Source: Diadema setosum
Lineage: Eukaryota; Echinodermata; Echinoidea; Diadematoida; Diadematidae
Length of the DNA: 64,000 bases
Direction of reading: 5' to 3'
Assembly (NCBI GenBank): GCA_033980235.1
Contig: CM067077.1
Coordinates: 8,836,602 to 8,900,601, forward strand
Below, piece after piece: positions 21,646-34,250 of the stretch; position 1 is the first letter of the stretch, and every line of letters starts with the position of its first letter. The notes beneath the pieces were generated by a model. The model was given only the letters and a program-made list of their open reading frames with translations, was not told the origin of the DNA and made no database searches. Position numbers and translations under genes: made by a program.

Positions 21646-21839
21646 TTTTGTATTTTTTTATGTTCATATTCTTTCTTAGAATTCTCTCTATAAAGCACAA
21701 AATGTTAACTGTAACCCTTTAATATATCTATGTTTGACTGAGAATAAAAGAATCAAAGTGATTAAATTATGAAGCAAACTTCAACATCAGTTTATGCCAT
21801 TTTGCAGTGATCTTCCTGTTTTCAGTTTTTAGCTATTAT

Positions 21840-24800
21840 TGGTAGTACCTAATTTTGACCTAGATACATTCAATCCATCAAAACCATAAATAGGCTGCGG
21901 AATCACCCACTCATTCTAAATAATTTGTTTCAAGACATCATATATTTACGGCTATGTTAAAATAGAACAGTATTACCAATCTTATAATCAATTTTCATCA
22001 TGATCTTATTCCAAAGGTAACATATCTGCTGCTAGCCCTGTATCAAACTCTGACACTTTTTTATCCCAAAGGTGCCAAATCTGTGTAAGTACAGCCACTG
22101 TCACAAACAAGTTTTAAAACTCTGAAATATCTCTACACATCCTGTATCTATACACCTACAGAGTAGAACATGACTTGGCCTAACATCTTCTGGATGTAAA
22201 CAATACATCTTTGAAACATACATACAGGTTTGGAGGTTTGGACCCAGTCCCTTAGCCTTTACATCCTGTAATATTCTATTTGAAATCCTCTGGTCTTAAA
22301 GAATAATTCCTGCCAAGTTTGATAGAGTATTAAACCCTGTGCTAGAAAGAAGATGAGGGGTTATTGAAAAGAATATAAATGAATGCATAAATGAATGAAT
22401 GAATTTTGTCAAAGATATAAATATGATATGATATAACATGAGTTTTACAACAAGAACTTGTTTGCGACTTATGCAATAATGGATCCATCACTCCCAGTCA
22501 AGAACAGGGATTCTCGGTAATCTCTGGGTCAAGTCAGTCTTTCCATTGCATCTTTCTTTATTATCCTCATGTTATTGAGTCTTTATTGCTAGGGAATACA
22601 GTACACGCATGCTTTGTGCCAGAGGTCATATGGGCCACAACAACACAGCCATAACCATACACACAGGACCTTTTTTTTTTATCATGGTGTGAAAGACTGT
22701 TGCATTAAAAAAAACAAGAACTAAAACATAATATTGGCACCTATTATTCAAACAATAGCATGCGTGCGCACACACAAAGAAAATTCTTTCAGTCCCATGG
22801 ACAATGTGTTCATGTATAAATGTCAGTAAGATTTTGTGCCAGTGGTCCTGTGAAGGGTAAAGTAAGATTTGGACTTTGGACTGCTTCACCTGCTCCCTAT
22901 CTGCACTACAGAAACTACCATAGCAAAATATGCTTTGTTCACTGGGCACCAATCTCAAAAGTAGCAGTTGAAGGTATGACTTACAGTGTACCTCAACGAG
23001 GGAGATTGAACCTCCCTGCCTCAACTTGGACATCATACACACATGTGATCGTAACAAAACTGACGTCTGGATTAACTTGGATATATCAAAAATGGGTATG
23101 CAGTCCATTTTAAATATTTTCTGCTGGCTCTCTTTAAAAACAACCTGAGAAGTGAATTTGTGTTTATTATCTAGTTTCAATTTTGTTCAAATACACTCAT
23201 CAAAAAAGGGAAACTACGGTAAAAGAATACTGGAAGATATAGAACCTACCACCAAGTCTGATTTTCTACAAAGTAATCAAACCAAGTTTATGTGGAGGAC
23301 TGATCTTTCAAGTTATTTTGGAATAAATTATGGTAATGATAATGACAATAATAATAATAAGTGATTCCAATGATCAATTTCTCAAATTCACTTTAAATAT
23401 TTGAATTGTTTTAGTTTGACAGCTTCTTCATTAAGATTATAAAGATGGAGAGATGCAGTGACTGTTTAGAAAAGCATTGCTCTTCACATTTTATAAAACC
23501 TCACTTCCCTACGCATGTCTTTGGACAAAATTAGGAAAATAGAAAATTCCTACAGACACTACTATTCAGTATCTATACACTGTATTGAGCACAAGCTACA
23601 ATATAAAAAGAAGACACTTTCCTTCTAATGTTATCATTTGGTAATACAGCATATTGATAATTGCAAGCTTCAATTTAAGACTACAGAAACAGTCACTTCA
23701 TGAAGAATATCTTGAAACATAGTTGTAGGCTTGCTGAATTAGGTCTTTTAACATAAAATGTTATGTCTATGACCATAATTACCAAATTCATTCATGAAAT
23801 AACAAAAGCTATGAAACATTGGATGAAAGATTGCCTTTAAATTCTGTCATCTGCAGGATGATGTCTGGTTATACCAAAGATGGATTATGCCAGCAGGCAT
23901 TTTCTTCTTGTGCTGCTGACAGTACTGATGATGTTCCTCAGTAACACACTGGCTTTGGAAGCCTTTAAGTTCTACGAAGGGAGAGATGCATCCATAGACT
24001 TCATTCAATCCATGCCAAATGACTCTACCTTTGAATACGAGTTTTATTTGACTAACTCCGGTTGTCGATTCTGTACAAATGGAACCATCATTCCTGGCTG
24101 CCTCACACCTCAGCAATTCAGACGTTTCTCTGTTCATAGCAAAAGATCACCAACTTACTTAACAGTGACTCTCAGCATTTACACTATCAGTTCAGAGGAC
24201 AGCCAAATTTACTTATTTGCTATCAGAATAGACAGAAATGGGGAAAGCAATTTTCACAGTCAAGATGCTTACATTGATGTTCAACGTCCACCAAGCCCAC
24301 CAGAATGTACCGTAATACCATCAGATTATTCGCCTGCATGGAATGAGGTAAGCTGCACGTCTTTGCTTGCCAGTGATGGTGAAGGATCTCTCTACTGCTT
24401 TCAAGATGGGGAGAAGTCTCCATATAAGGAGTCACCAATGCAAATAAATGATCATGTGATACAGATCTTCTGGATGAATGTCCGTCTTCAAATCAACTGC
24501 TGTTCATATGAAGCATCATTTCCACTGACAGCCGGTTTGTGTATCCCATTCCAACACACGCCACTGTATCAGAAAATTCTAAAAACCCTCTAAGCAGCCA
24601 AACAGCTCCAATTACAGCTGTGCCACAAACAAATGCACAAATTACTTCCGTAGAAAAGCTAAGCACTGAAAGCATAAGCACAGAGGTCACGTCACAAACG
24701 ACTTCAAATTCTATGCATGGTGCAATTGCACTGGTGATATTATTTCCTCTCTCGCTGGCTGCCGTATACTTATGTGGGTATAGGGCACGTGTACCTTGAT

Positions 24801-25090
24801 TCAGAGTTGCAATGGCAGTACCTACACACTGTATCTACTCAAAGGATGAAAAACATGCTAGTAAATACAATTGTACACTAATAATGCTTTCAATGAAGAC
24901 CATGTCCAAGAATGGCAGTTTCTTATAAATACCTCTGGCAGAAGAACAGAAGAACTTACATTTATTAAGGACATCACTGGTTCAAAATATCGGTTAATGT
25001 TTGCTGATTCCAGAATGTTTCAGTGATAACTGTACTTCATGTTAAAATGATTTGTTGTACAATCACACTGGAAAACTGCCTTTGTGTTTT
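21840..25090 (+). repeat. Diverged duplication unit around gene C
   Basis: Upstream of gene C, 22110-22410 aligns loosely with 1450-1760 of unit 1 (TCTGAAATATCT, TTTGGACCCAGTCCC, CCTGCCAAGTTTGAT). Further, 22740-22800 parallels 3550-3610 (GCATGCGTGCGCACACACAA), and 23028-23090 parallels 3862-3920 (GGATTAACTTGGATAT). The TATA motif of the other units is not kept here. Downstream, 24880-25080 matches the 3' flank of gene E. This is an older duplicate of the same unit. Confidence 0.65.
23857..24799 (+). pseudogene. Gene C: family copy frameshifted before the stalk
   Basis: The acceptor TTCTGTCATCTGCAG (AG 23855-23856) leads to ATG 23880. The frame is open for 237 residues: signal peptide, V-like domain (CRFC, RRFSVHSK, LTVTLSI, SEDSQIYLF) and the full second Ig-like domain up to SFPLTAG. 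Relative to gene A, 13 nt are missing at about 24531, changing the frame. Translation then ends at 24593. The normal stalk and membrane frame (VYPIPTHATVSENSKN ... GAIALVILFPLSLAAVYL) remains open to 24799. The same deletion removes the acceptor of the candidate exitron, though the GAG|GTAAGC donor at 24348 is kept. The copy could still make a soluble two-domain protein; otherwise it is a young pseudogene. Confidence 0.75.
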
Positions 25091-26433
25091 AGTCGTGATC
25101 ATTATGTTGAGGTTACAATACAGGCCCTCCAATCTGATATCCTGATAATATTTTGTTTTCTACTGTGATCTCTGTACCATGACTTCTCTGGAACTGAAGA
25201 ATTACATACAAATTCCATACTGTCCTTCTTGCCAAATCATACACAGTTAGACATTCCCATCTGAAGCTATGGCTGTAATATAATATTCTGCCAATGTAAA
25301 GTTAAGTGATCTTTGATCATATCCTTCAACTGCCACACTATTGTTTAGAGCATTTTTCCTACCCCTTTATATCCTTCTTACTAAATCCATTACTGTACAT
25401 TCCCAGATGACACTAAGACTGTAAAAGGACATATTTAGCTAAACGATATATACGTAGTGTATTTAGCTTTTAAAGTTTCTCTAAAATTTGACCTATTGGC
25501 TCAGTCTCATTACATCTATGCACTGTTTTTTATATCTTTCCACTGGCATTGCAAATTCCTTGCCAAAAGTCAACTTGAACCTTGACCTTATGACAGTAAT
25601 GTCAGCCTTATGTGTACAACTTTGCAGTATTCTAACAGTTGAAAACATGTTTGTTTCTTTCTTTTTATGCAGAAAAACAGTGTTAGTTGATCTTTACCTT
25701 TTGTGCCAGAGGCATGTATAGCAGTACAATCTTCTTCTTTTTTTTTTTGAGGGGGGTGGTTGGAAACTTTATATTGAAAATAATGAAAGAAGTAAAAGTT
25801 AGCATATCTGCTAGGTTCATATTAATAGATAGCCATTTTTTTCATATTTCTGTCATTCCTACCAAGACCATGCAGTGCAATGCCCTTAAAACATCTAAAG
25901 CCATGAGTTTGAATAGAACTTGCTATCATAGTAAATGTCTCGATGTATAAGAATAGGTTCAAGTTCTATAATAAATATTGCAAATATAAAGATATGGGAA
26001 TGCAAGTATAATTGCTCAGTACTACTGTTTTGCAGATATCAGACAATAATATTCACTTTGATTAACATTTCAGTACTGGACCACGTATAAATGTCTTTAT
26101 CAGCTATACTGACTTTGAGGCAACACCCAAATACAGGTTTCACTTTCTGTACACGAGGTGCACCTTGCGACAGAACAGACTAGGAAGCTAAGAATTATGT
26201 TGTGAAAGTCTTTCACGGAGGCAGTCATAATGACAGGAAAATGAAAAGATTTCAGGAGAAGGAAAAATGTAACAGTTTCTAAAAGTGATGTCTTGTTCCA
26301 GTGCAATCAGAGTTCACAATGGAAATAGTAGAAATTTGGCATGAACTCCAGATCCAGAGTACATAATACGTGACTCCATGGGAGGAATGACTTCAAAGAC
26401 TTTTTTGTATATTAGCCAGTCACAGAACAATAA
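25090..26433. other. Downstream flank of gene C, no gene recognised
   Basis: The words TCCTTCTTGCCAAATC and GACATTCCCATCTGAAG near 25220-25265 resemble the 88-bp repeats at 9170-9480 downstream of gene A. Otherwise there are only short, unsupported open frames. Confidence 0.5.
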
Positions 26434-26435
26434 TA

Positions 26436-27575
26436 TAGGTTTTCCCAGTCAATTTCGCACTTTTGTCAATCCATTTGATAGAAGGTTCATCAATTTAGCA
26501 AAACCCTTCATTATCGCACAGTCTGTCGTTCAAAAATGTAACTTGTGCGTTCAATTTAGCATTTCGATAAATGAAATTTGAACTTGTGGCTTTCGAATTC
26601 GTAAAAAGAGCATTCAAATTCGCTGGTACTCTACGTTCATTCATATTCGCCACCACTCGCCGAAAAAGGTATTTGAGTCATTCAATTTCGCGAATGGGCA
26701 GTTAAATTCCAAACATTTTCAATCAAATTAACGTCATGTTATTTCTTTTTTGAAAAGGCGAGAACATTTAAACGTGTGCATTTCTATGTGACTTTTTGTT
26801 TCATCCACACACTGTTAAGCAGTAAAAGTATCCTTTTTTTACCCGATATGACTCGAGTTTGTTGTTCTGTGACGCCCCTTTTCTTTCATACATATAAGCC
26901 TACATGTACCCATCATACTACAGATTAACTTCATCTTCTTACAGTCATGACGGCACAAGCTAAATACAGATGTATATCTCAACAAGGCAAAGAAAGAATT
27001 ATGGGAACATTTGATGATCATAACCATGACTTCCTGGAACTGGCCGACCCACTCGGAATAAAGCGCTCAACGGCAAGATAAGTTCTGGCCACATGCACTA
27101 TCTTCGGACTGGGAGTCGCAATAAGCACATTGAAAAAAAAAATATATTGCCAAAACCTCTAAAATGAATACGAAAATATGAAGTGTAATGATCCTTATAG
27201 AATAACAACTTAATGGGAAAAGATAAAGAAAGAACCAAAGCATAAACACGTGTGCTAAATTGATTGCAAAAGTTGTTAAATTGGATGCCCCAAAATGAAT
27301 TCGAATGAACGAGCGCAGCATATAAGTGATCACATGACCACATCATTCCAAATTGAATGAACGAATAACGAAATAGTGCTTATTTTACGAATTTGAATTG
27401 AAAAAGTGTTATTTAGAATGATGTTAAAGGTAATTTGAATGTTTCAAAATGAATTTGAATGAAGAGATTATTAAACTGAAATACCGAACATGTCATCTAC
27501 GCTGAAGTTTGCTAAACTGAAAGCAGCAATAAGGAATTGGACTGACAAAAGCGCGAAATTGGCCGGGAAAACCTA
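26436..27575. mobile_element. 1.14-kb non-autonomous element with long inverted ends
   Basis: The left end TAGGTTTTCCCAGTCAATTT and the right end, whose complement reads TAGGTTTTCCCGGCCAATTT, are inverted for at least 40 bp with mismatches. TA flanks both (26434-26435, 27576-27577). The arms are rich in TTCAATTTAGC and GAATTCG-like words. No transposase frame is visible. Confidence 0.75.
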
Positions 27576-27599
27576 TAATAAAGAAATCAAGACACATAC

Positions 27600-28880
27600 A
27601 AGTAAACAAAGGTTGACTGGATTTTCCATAGAATGTTTGAATAAATTTCTGATCCTTTAACTTTCTGCAGAAATCCTTTTTTCTTTGAAGTCTCCCACAT
27701 ATTCTGAGACCAAATTTGCGATGTCCGGGTTCACCGTTCTGAAGTTATGTAATGTTTTGCATGTGCATGTCAGCCCAAAAACAGCTCAAATTTGTGATTT
27801 TGTGTGCATATCTGTTAAATGCAGATCATGTTTTGTTAAGTTTTTATAAATTAGATTATATCAACTTTTAATCATTAACATTAATTAATTGATTCCAATG
27901 TAGATAAGCTTGAAAAAGTGTCTGCAACAAAATTTGGCAAAAAAAAAAACAACAACAACAATAGAACACAAAAGGTAAAACAAACAATTAAATACTTTCT
28001 AGAAATTAACAAAACAATAATGAAAAAAGAAATTGATTTTGATTGTGCTATTTTTTTTTGTATTGTTCAATGCATCTTAAGGATTTCTGACACCTAAGAT
28101 ATTTTAGCAATCCTTCTCCCTGTTTAACCTGTTGAGGACCAGTCCTGCATATACTCGGGCAAGTGTCTATGGGAAATGTGTGTTGCAGCAAAATCAGCCC
28201 ATCTTCAACGGGTTAATAAAGTTACAAGCAAAATATTATTTTATGCATAAATTTGCATAATTAACAAACTAAAGATAGAAATCAATATTTATCAATATTT
28301 TCCTATTGTATAACCATATAGTCTTGTAAATGACATCCGACTCTATGTTTGGGCAAAATTATGCAGCGATCGCACCATCGGTGGCCGAGATATGAAGGGG
28401 GGGGTCAATTTGACCCCCCCCCCCCCCGTAAAAACTTGGCCTCAAATAGTCCAGTTAGACATGTTAGAAGAGGGTTAAATTGCATAGACATAGGTGATCA
28501 TTTTGCTAGTCTTTCATCCATAGGTTTACAATTTAGGTTCTTAATTGATGTTGATGCATTTGCTGTTTTGTCACTTGTGCTCTTTTTTTTTATATGGACT
28601 TAATTTATAACTTTCATGATGATGTGTTTATGTTGCACAGTATGTCGTTTGAGTTACATTTGAATTCCTGTTTTGGGCAATTCCATGAGATGGGAGTCAT
28701 GAGATGAAAAAAATAAATTGTTCATTTGAAACTTGTCACCTGTTCTATTTTGTTCAATATACGTTGTGCATGTGGCACAGCCATTTTGTTCCATTCAGAT
28801 ACCTCCAGAATAGCAGAAATAGGCCTACATGTATTCGTGTATTTGATAGCGTTTAAACAGAATGTGTTTGTCACTAAAAT
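27600..28880. other. Noncoding stretch with old duplicated sequence
   Basis: 28480-28590 resembles 20785-20895 (GATCATTTTGCTAGTCTTTC, GATGTTGATGCATTTGCTGT). A poly-C/poly-G patch lies at 28396-28428. No coding frame supported. Confidence 0.5.
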
Positions 28881-28892
28881 TTAGAATGTACA

Positions 28893-28936
<44 letters not shown>

Positions 28937-28983
28937 AATTATATAGTTGTAATTATACGTACATACCCATAAATATATATATA

Positions 28984-29023
<40 letters not shown>

Positions 29024-29045
29024 TTATTTATTTATTTATTTATTA
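28893..29045. repeat. TA and TTTA microsatellites
   Basis: Two long TA arrays separated by about 50 bp, the second running into a TTTA array. Confidence 0.95.
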
Positions 29046-29402
29046 TATACATATAATATGCAAAAAGGAAGTGTATACAAACCTGTGTATACATAGTGTA
29101 TGTGAGTGTAGAAAGAGAGGGAGAAAATGAATAGTTCAAATCCTCTGAGGCTAACTAGTGTGAATGGAAAATAATGACGTTAATGGATCTCTGGTGTATG
29201 TGGATTATGGCGTATGTGACTTGTTTTCAAGCGTATTTTTACTCATGATCTTGCAGATTAACAAGTTGACACAAAGTTCGCAGGTGTAAAGTTGTATCTA
29301 CACAAGCATGTTCGCAAATTCATACCCACACACACACACACACACATACATACATACGTTACATACATGCAGACTTATGTGTTATTATATCAAATTATAG
29401 AA

Positions 29403-29588
29403 ATGTCCAGGAGTTTAGAATTTTTCAGCTCAATCAATGCCTGGTTAGTGGTCCAAAAGCCAAGATGGTACGAAAGTGAAGATGAAGTGATCGGTGTAAT
29501 TCCATATCATATGAACGACTATGAGCACTATTCCCCTATAGCACAATTCAAAGAACTTTTCGCTGTTGAACATACTCCAGACAACTAA
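29403..29588 (+). CDS. Hypothetical exon or small ORF, weak
   Basis: After CAAATTATAG, an acceptor-like site, a 61-residue frame starts with MSRSLEFFSSINAWLVVQ and ends at TAA 29588. Its amino-acid composition is ordinary and not repeat-derived, unlike the other short frames nearby. I do not recognise it and have no support from duplication or homology. Confidence 0.15.
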   Translation: MSRSLEFFSSINAWLVVQKPRWYESEDEVIGVIPYHMNDYEHYSPIAQFKELFAVEHTPDN

Positions 29589-29599
29589 ATTTTGCTCGT

Positions 29600-30660
29600 T
29601 TCAAATCCCACACATTTGAGCGCTGATGTAATTTCATGTTGAGTTTGAGTACATACTAATGAACAAGAAAGTTTGAATACATCATGGTAATATAACAGTA
29701 CATTTTTGTGTTTACATCAACATTAATACATAGCACACATAACTGACTAAATAATCTAAAAATGTATCAAATATATAATATAATGGATGAATGATAAAAT
29801 AATCTTAAACTATATATAAAAAAAGAGCTTCATTAAATATACACTTTATGGTTATAATGTACACAATGAGGTTGCTAAAAGAATCAAGAGGTATCACAGG
29901 TGCTAGTAGGTATATATATATTTGCTTATTTATTTATTCATTTATATCTAAATTATACATGTCAGTGCATGTAGGGCCTATGTATATACATTATATTTAA
30001 GTGTTTAGACTAATCTTCAGCTCCAAGTTCACTGCTGCATTCTTATATGAAAACTATGATAATGTATATGTGTATATTATATAAGAATTATATATATATG
30101 TATAGAGATATAGATATGTGTATATTCCTGCACGCACAACAAATTGTAAAATTGTATTCACAATACAAAACAGAAGCAAGGAAAGCGAAACACACAGACT
30201 ATGAAATGAAATGTTACAGTCATCCTTACTTTAATAAACAAAAGGACAAATTCTTTTACAAATCTCGATTTGCTTTCGAGCATAGACACAATCATTAGAT
30301 TCAACACTATTTTTCTATTATAGTATGATGTAGTCCAACGTATTGGGTAACACAGGCCTCTATACAGTAACTGTCGTGAATATAAGGTGTTCTGTTATAA
30401 AAGGATCTGTCGGACTGTGATGTGGTGGTTCACACGGCCCCTGTATTCTGTAGGCCGAAATCGAACTTCTTGGCTTATATTCTTTCTAATCATTTACGGG
30501 TCTATACCTCCATTAAAAACAAATTATAAAAATGCCTACATAGGGTGGTGCCATTTTATGTTTCCAACCACAGTAGATGACATAATAGTGGTAAGATACC
30601 TCTTTACAACGACAATATTAACATGAAATTGGTCCACATGAATTAAGCTTGACTTTCACA
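29600..30660. other. Noncoding stretch, nothing recognised
   Basis: AT-rich with short TA-rich tracts; no supported gene. Confidence 0.5.
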
Positions 30661-30676
30661 GATAAACGGCTCCGTT

Positions 30677-30715
<39 letters not shown>

Positions 30716-30722
30716 TTCTCTG
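30677..30722. repeat. CT dinucleotide microsatellite
   Basis: A nearly pure CT array. Confidence 0.9.
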
Positions 30723-30831
30723 TTCTGAGTGCATATAATTCAGGATGGAAATGTAGGACCTACTTTGCAATAATTTTAAAGTTACCTATTTGGAAAAAAA
30801 AAATCTTTGAAGGCTTCCGTGGTGGTAGAAC

Positions 30832-30974
30832 GTTGGGTGGTAGAAGGCTTCAGGGTGCACCACGTATTCTTTGTGGAGTATGTGAGTGGCACTGAAAAGG
30901 GCCTTCCTTTTCAGGGCCACTCACATACTCCAGAAAGAATACGTGGTGCACCGTGAAGCCTTCTACCACCCAAC
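30832..30974. mobile_element. Near-perfect 68-bp-arm hairpin
   Basis: GTTGGGTGGTAGAAGGCTTC at the left is answered by GAAGCCTTCTACCACCCAAC at the right, with arms of about 68 bp and a very short loop (near 30901-30905). TATTTGGA occurs at 30787-30794 and 30976-30983 and could be an 8-bp target duplication of a slightly larger element. The left part carries an extra partial repeat, GAAGGCTTCCGTGG. Confidence 0.65.
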
Positions 30975-31144
30975 TTATTTGGAGGTTAATGAGTATATTT
31001 TATTGCGTGATTGGGAATTAAACAGAGACTGATAAGTCCAGAAGAAAGACAATGTACATGCCTATATAAATTATTCAAAACAAAAACGGTGCATTTCATC
31101 AGGTCGAAACTTTTTTTTTAAGATCTATCTATGGTAGCAAAGTA

Positions 31145-31773
31145 AAGTCGCTGTATCTTTGAATGATATATCAAGTGGCAAACATTGACCAAGGTTCAAA
31201 TCGACATGATGCCTATAATATATCAGTGCGCATGGCTGCATATTGATATACAAAATGTTTGTCAAGAATTACAGCGTCGAAAGTAACCAATGTTAATTCT
31301 TATGTCCCTGCATCACAAAATGATCAGAAAGATAAGATCTAAGTTAATTTCATGTAAAATTCAAGTTTGAAGAGAAGATTTTCAGCTTTAAAACGAGTTT
31401 TAAACAGAGTAAACCGTAATGTGTGGAACAGAAAAAAAAAATGAAATCTAAATCACTATGAAGGGGTTGTAAAATAAACCTAAAATTTGGTACATTCATC
31501 AACAGCATTTCATTTATGATTGTATCAAAATATCAAAGCCGCTTTAGATTTTTTTAAAGTTTAATAGATTTCTTCTACACTCTCACAAAACCTATGGGTG
31601 AAAACGCAGAAACTTGCTTTGAAAATGAGGATTTTTCTAAGACAATGTACTTCTATCTCATATATCTAGGAAAATAAGTTTTGAATTTAGGTACAAATAA
31701 GATCACTTAGTTTTTATAGAAGAATAGTGGAACAGACACCTATATGAATTTCGGAAAGATATACAGCGACTTT
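31145..31773. mobile_element. Possible TIR element with AAGTCGCTGTAT ends
   Basis: AAAGTCGCTGTATCTTT at the left and AAAGATATACAGCGACTTT at the right are inverted over about 18 bp. The interior has no gene. The boundaries and the TA flanks are tentative. Confidence 0.45.
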
Positions 31774-31779
31774 CTATTT

Positions 31780-32449
31780 ATTGTAACTTTCCTCTAAAGT
31801 CTATCTGAACATGGTCAAAACTATTATGACTGTAAACGGGAAATCTGCTCTGTAGCGGGACGTGTGACAAGAAACGCTAATTGACTTACAAATTCACCTC
31901 TCCTTACTAGTCACTGCAAAACTTGAATATGACAGTGGTATATAAAACAAAGAAAGGGAACTAATTTTGTTCATTTGATTTTATACAGAAGTCTTACTTT
32001 TAATCGCTTTTGAATTAATGACAAGATGATGTGTATGACTTTAACAACAAAAAAAAAATAAGTAATTTATGATTGTGCTAGCCTACGATGGAAGGCACTT
32101 TGAACCTATTTGAAAGCGAATTCAAAAGGTGGTTCATTTCGTTACTTCAACGACACAAAATAAACATACATTAATAGAGAAAGCAGAGATTGAATCTAAG
32201 AGTTGTCATCGTGCATGGTAATTTCATTTGCTGTAAATCTTATGCAATAGATGGCAGTTATCAAGTGTAATCTTCAGCTATGAGGCAATATTCTCCTTAT
32301 GTTGAGGATAATTCTTGGTACAGGATAATATTTAGCTAAGATTTTTTTTTCGATGTTTAAAGCTTCTTTTCTGATTTCAGGATGTCGAAAATCCGTGCAC
32401 AAAGTACCGGGGAAAGATAAACAAGGGTAGAAAGATCTATTTTGTGGCT

Positions 32450-32513
<64 letters not shown>

Positions 32514-33060
32514 CGTTGTTAATATTATTGTTTGCTGGTTGTTTGTTGGTCTTCAAACCTTTAAAAATCCTATGATATTGAATGAGAATCAGGCTTCTGC
32601 TCTTCTTTGAAATGATAAAGTAGCATTCCAGGCTCACCTCCTAACGTGACATTATACACATCACAATGAACTGAATATACGAGGCTCATGTAATTGGGGG
32701 ACTTCAAGCTACATAAAAAGTTTTTTTTTTTATGAAAAAATACAATAAGTTAATGAATGTGCTCATTAATCAATAGGGCCATTCTATGTTAGTAGATTTC
32801 CCTTTGATTTAATTGTCACCAACAAACACAGCAAGGTACGATTCCAATCGGTTGATTTAAACAAAAATGATAATAAAACAAGAAACTGCTCCTAGTGGAT
32901 AGCGCGAGAATTAAATAAAGAAAAAAAGAATCGGGCTGTCGGGGAAGATATGACTCCGCTGTTACAGCTACCGTGGAAACCATTTTCATCTATCCTAAGC
33001 GGGGGGGGGGGGGGGAGAGAATATCAAAATGTATGGGAAATGAGGCAATACAATTTCTGG
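31780..33060. other. Intergenic or CAPZB 3' flank, with TTG microsatellite
   Basis: A TTG array runs at about 32448-32519; a G-run lies at 33001-33015. No gene recognised on either strand. Confidence 0.6.
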
Positions 33061-33070
33061 AAGTCACGAT

Positions 33071-33149
33071 CTAGCTCGAACTGGCCGAAGCCATCATCTT
33101 CTTTTGGATGGCTATGATCTCCTCCTGTTCTTGCAACGTCCGGACACAC
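33071..33149 (-). CDS. CAPZB: Alternative terminal exon of capping protein beta (CAPZB type)
   Basis: On the - strand, TTCCAATTCATCCAG|GTGTGTCC is a good acceptor. The exon starts with one base that completes the split Arg codon left by the exon at 41751-41827, then reads CVRTLQEQEEIIAIQKKMMA and five more residues before TAG (stop at 33071-33073). The phase fits exactly. The 25-residue tail would replace the tail from 40761-40845. Vertebrate CAPZB makes isoforms differing only in this C-terminal actin-binding tentacle; this tail resembles neither human isoform closely as I recall them. It is predicted from splice phase and an amphipathic, charged composition, without transcript evidence. Confidence 0.5.
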
Positions 33150-33925
33150 CTGGATGAATTGGAAGAAATGTCAAAGAATCGAAAAGAAGGCATAGAAGGA
33201 TACCGAGAAGTACTGAATTCGAAAGTTACACTGTAGCCATGCTTCCTAAATGTGTACATTATTCTGCATATGGAATGGAGAATATAATATATTTCCCATT
33301 AGGTTTAGTTATATTAGAAATCTAAATAATTACTGCAGTGTTTTTATTAAATGATTTTAGATTGTTTGGAGTGTCATCACGTGACGGCCATTATTTTTGT
33401 CTTAGATAAATGTTTCACCGTGGGGCATTATAATCAATACTTTTCCCATGAAAAATCTGTTTATATATATACATCTATATTAACTATATCATTTTGTGGG
33501 GAGATATGTTAAACAACAATCTAAACTGTCGTTCGTAAAAATGCTTTATGCCTTAATCAGCACTGTAACAATGTTATTTCACAGAGCCAAAACCAGTGGC
33601 AGGCACTATGATGCGGTGTCCTGCATATAACTTCATGCGATGTATTCTACCTCTTGGTAGCAGTACTATTACATCATAAAATGTTTTCCTCGGACGGTTT
33701 AATGTTTGGGGATAAATAACCATTTATTATTGCATTGTTCATATTTAGTTTTTTTATGATGACATCAAAATTTCTGACGGACAGTCTAGTAACCTATTTC
33801 AGGATATTATACCTTTGGATATTGTAAAGTTCAAACTTATTGAAATTGATCACAATAAGTCAAACTATGACAGTTCAGAACAATGAAAGATTACTGACAA
33901 TGGAAAAGAAAGTACAGTGTAGAAA

Positions 33926-34066
33926 GTTGGGGAACTGTACAGTGGCTCAGTGGATAAGACCCCGAGCTCTCAATTATAAGGTCTGCGGTTCGAATCCCCT
34001 GGCTGCAGCGGTTTCGCCTCTTGGCAAGGTACTTTACCCTCATCGCCTAATCCTTCAGAGGGGCGT
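33926..34066 (+). mobile_element. tRNA-derived SINE, second family
   Basis: Box A-like AGTGGCTCAGTGGATAAGAC and box B-like GGTTCGAATCCCC, followed by CTTGGCAAGGTACTTTACCC, a sequence typical of tRNA-headed SINEs. It differs from the SINE at 7873. It ends at or near a solo arm of the TTAA-type palindromic element. Confidence 0.7.
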
Positions 34067-34250
34067 TAAAGGGAAGGTCTACAGTTTCGGTTAAAATGGG
34101 GCTTCAGATTTCCAACGGTTTTTCACGATGATTTTATTCTTTAGATAATTAGAAACTTCTTATGAAATACCAAAGAGCATATTATAATTTTAAGAGGAAT
34201 GCAAAGTTTATTTGATGAAATTTGGATTTGAAATGGCTGCCATTGCTTGT
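34067..34250. mobile_element. Solo arm of a TTAA-type palindromic element
   Basis: GTTAAAGGGAAGGTCTACAG, then ATTAGAAACTTCTTATGAAA and TTTATTTGATGAAATTTGG, follow the order of words in the left arms of the elements at 13156 and 20122. No right arm follows. Confidence 0.6.
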
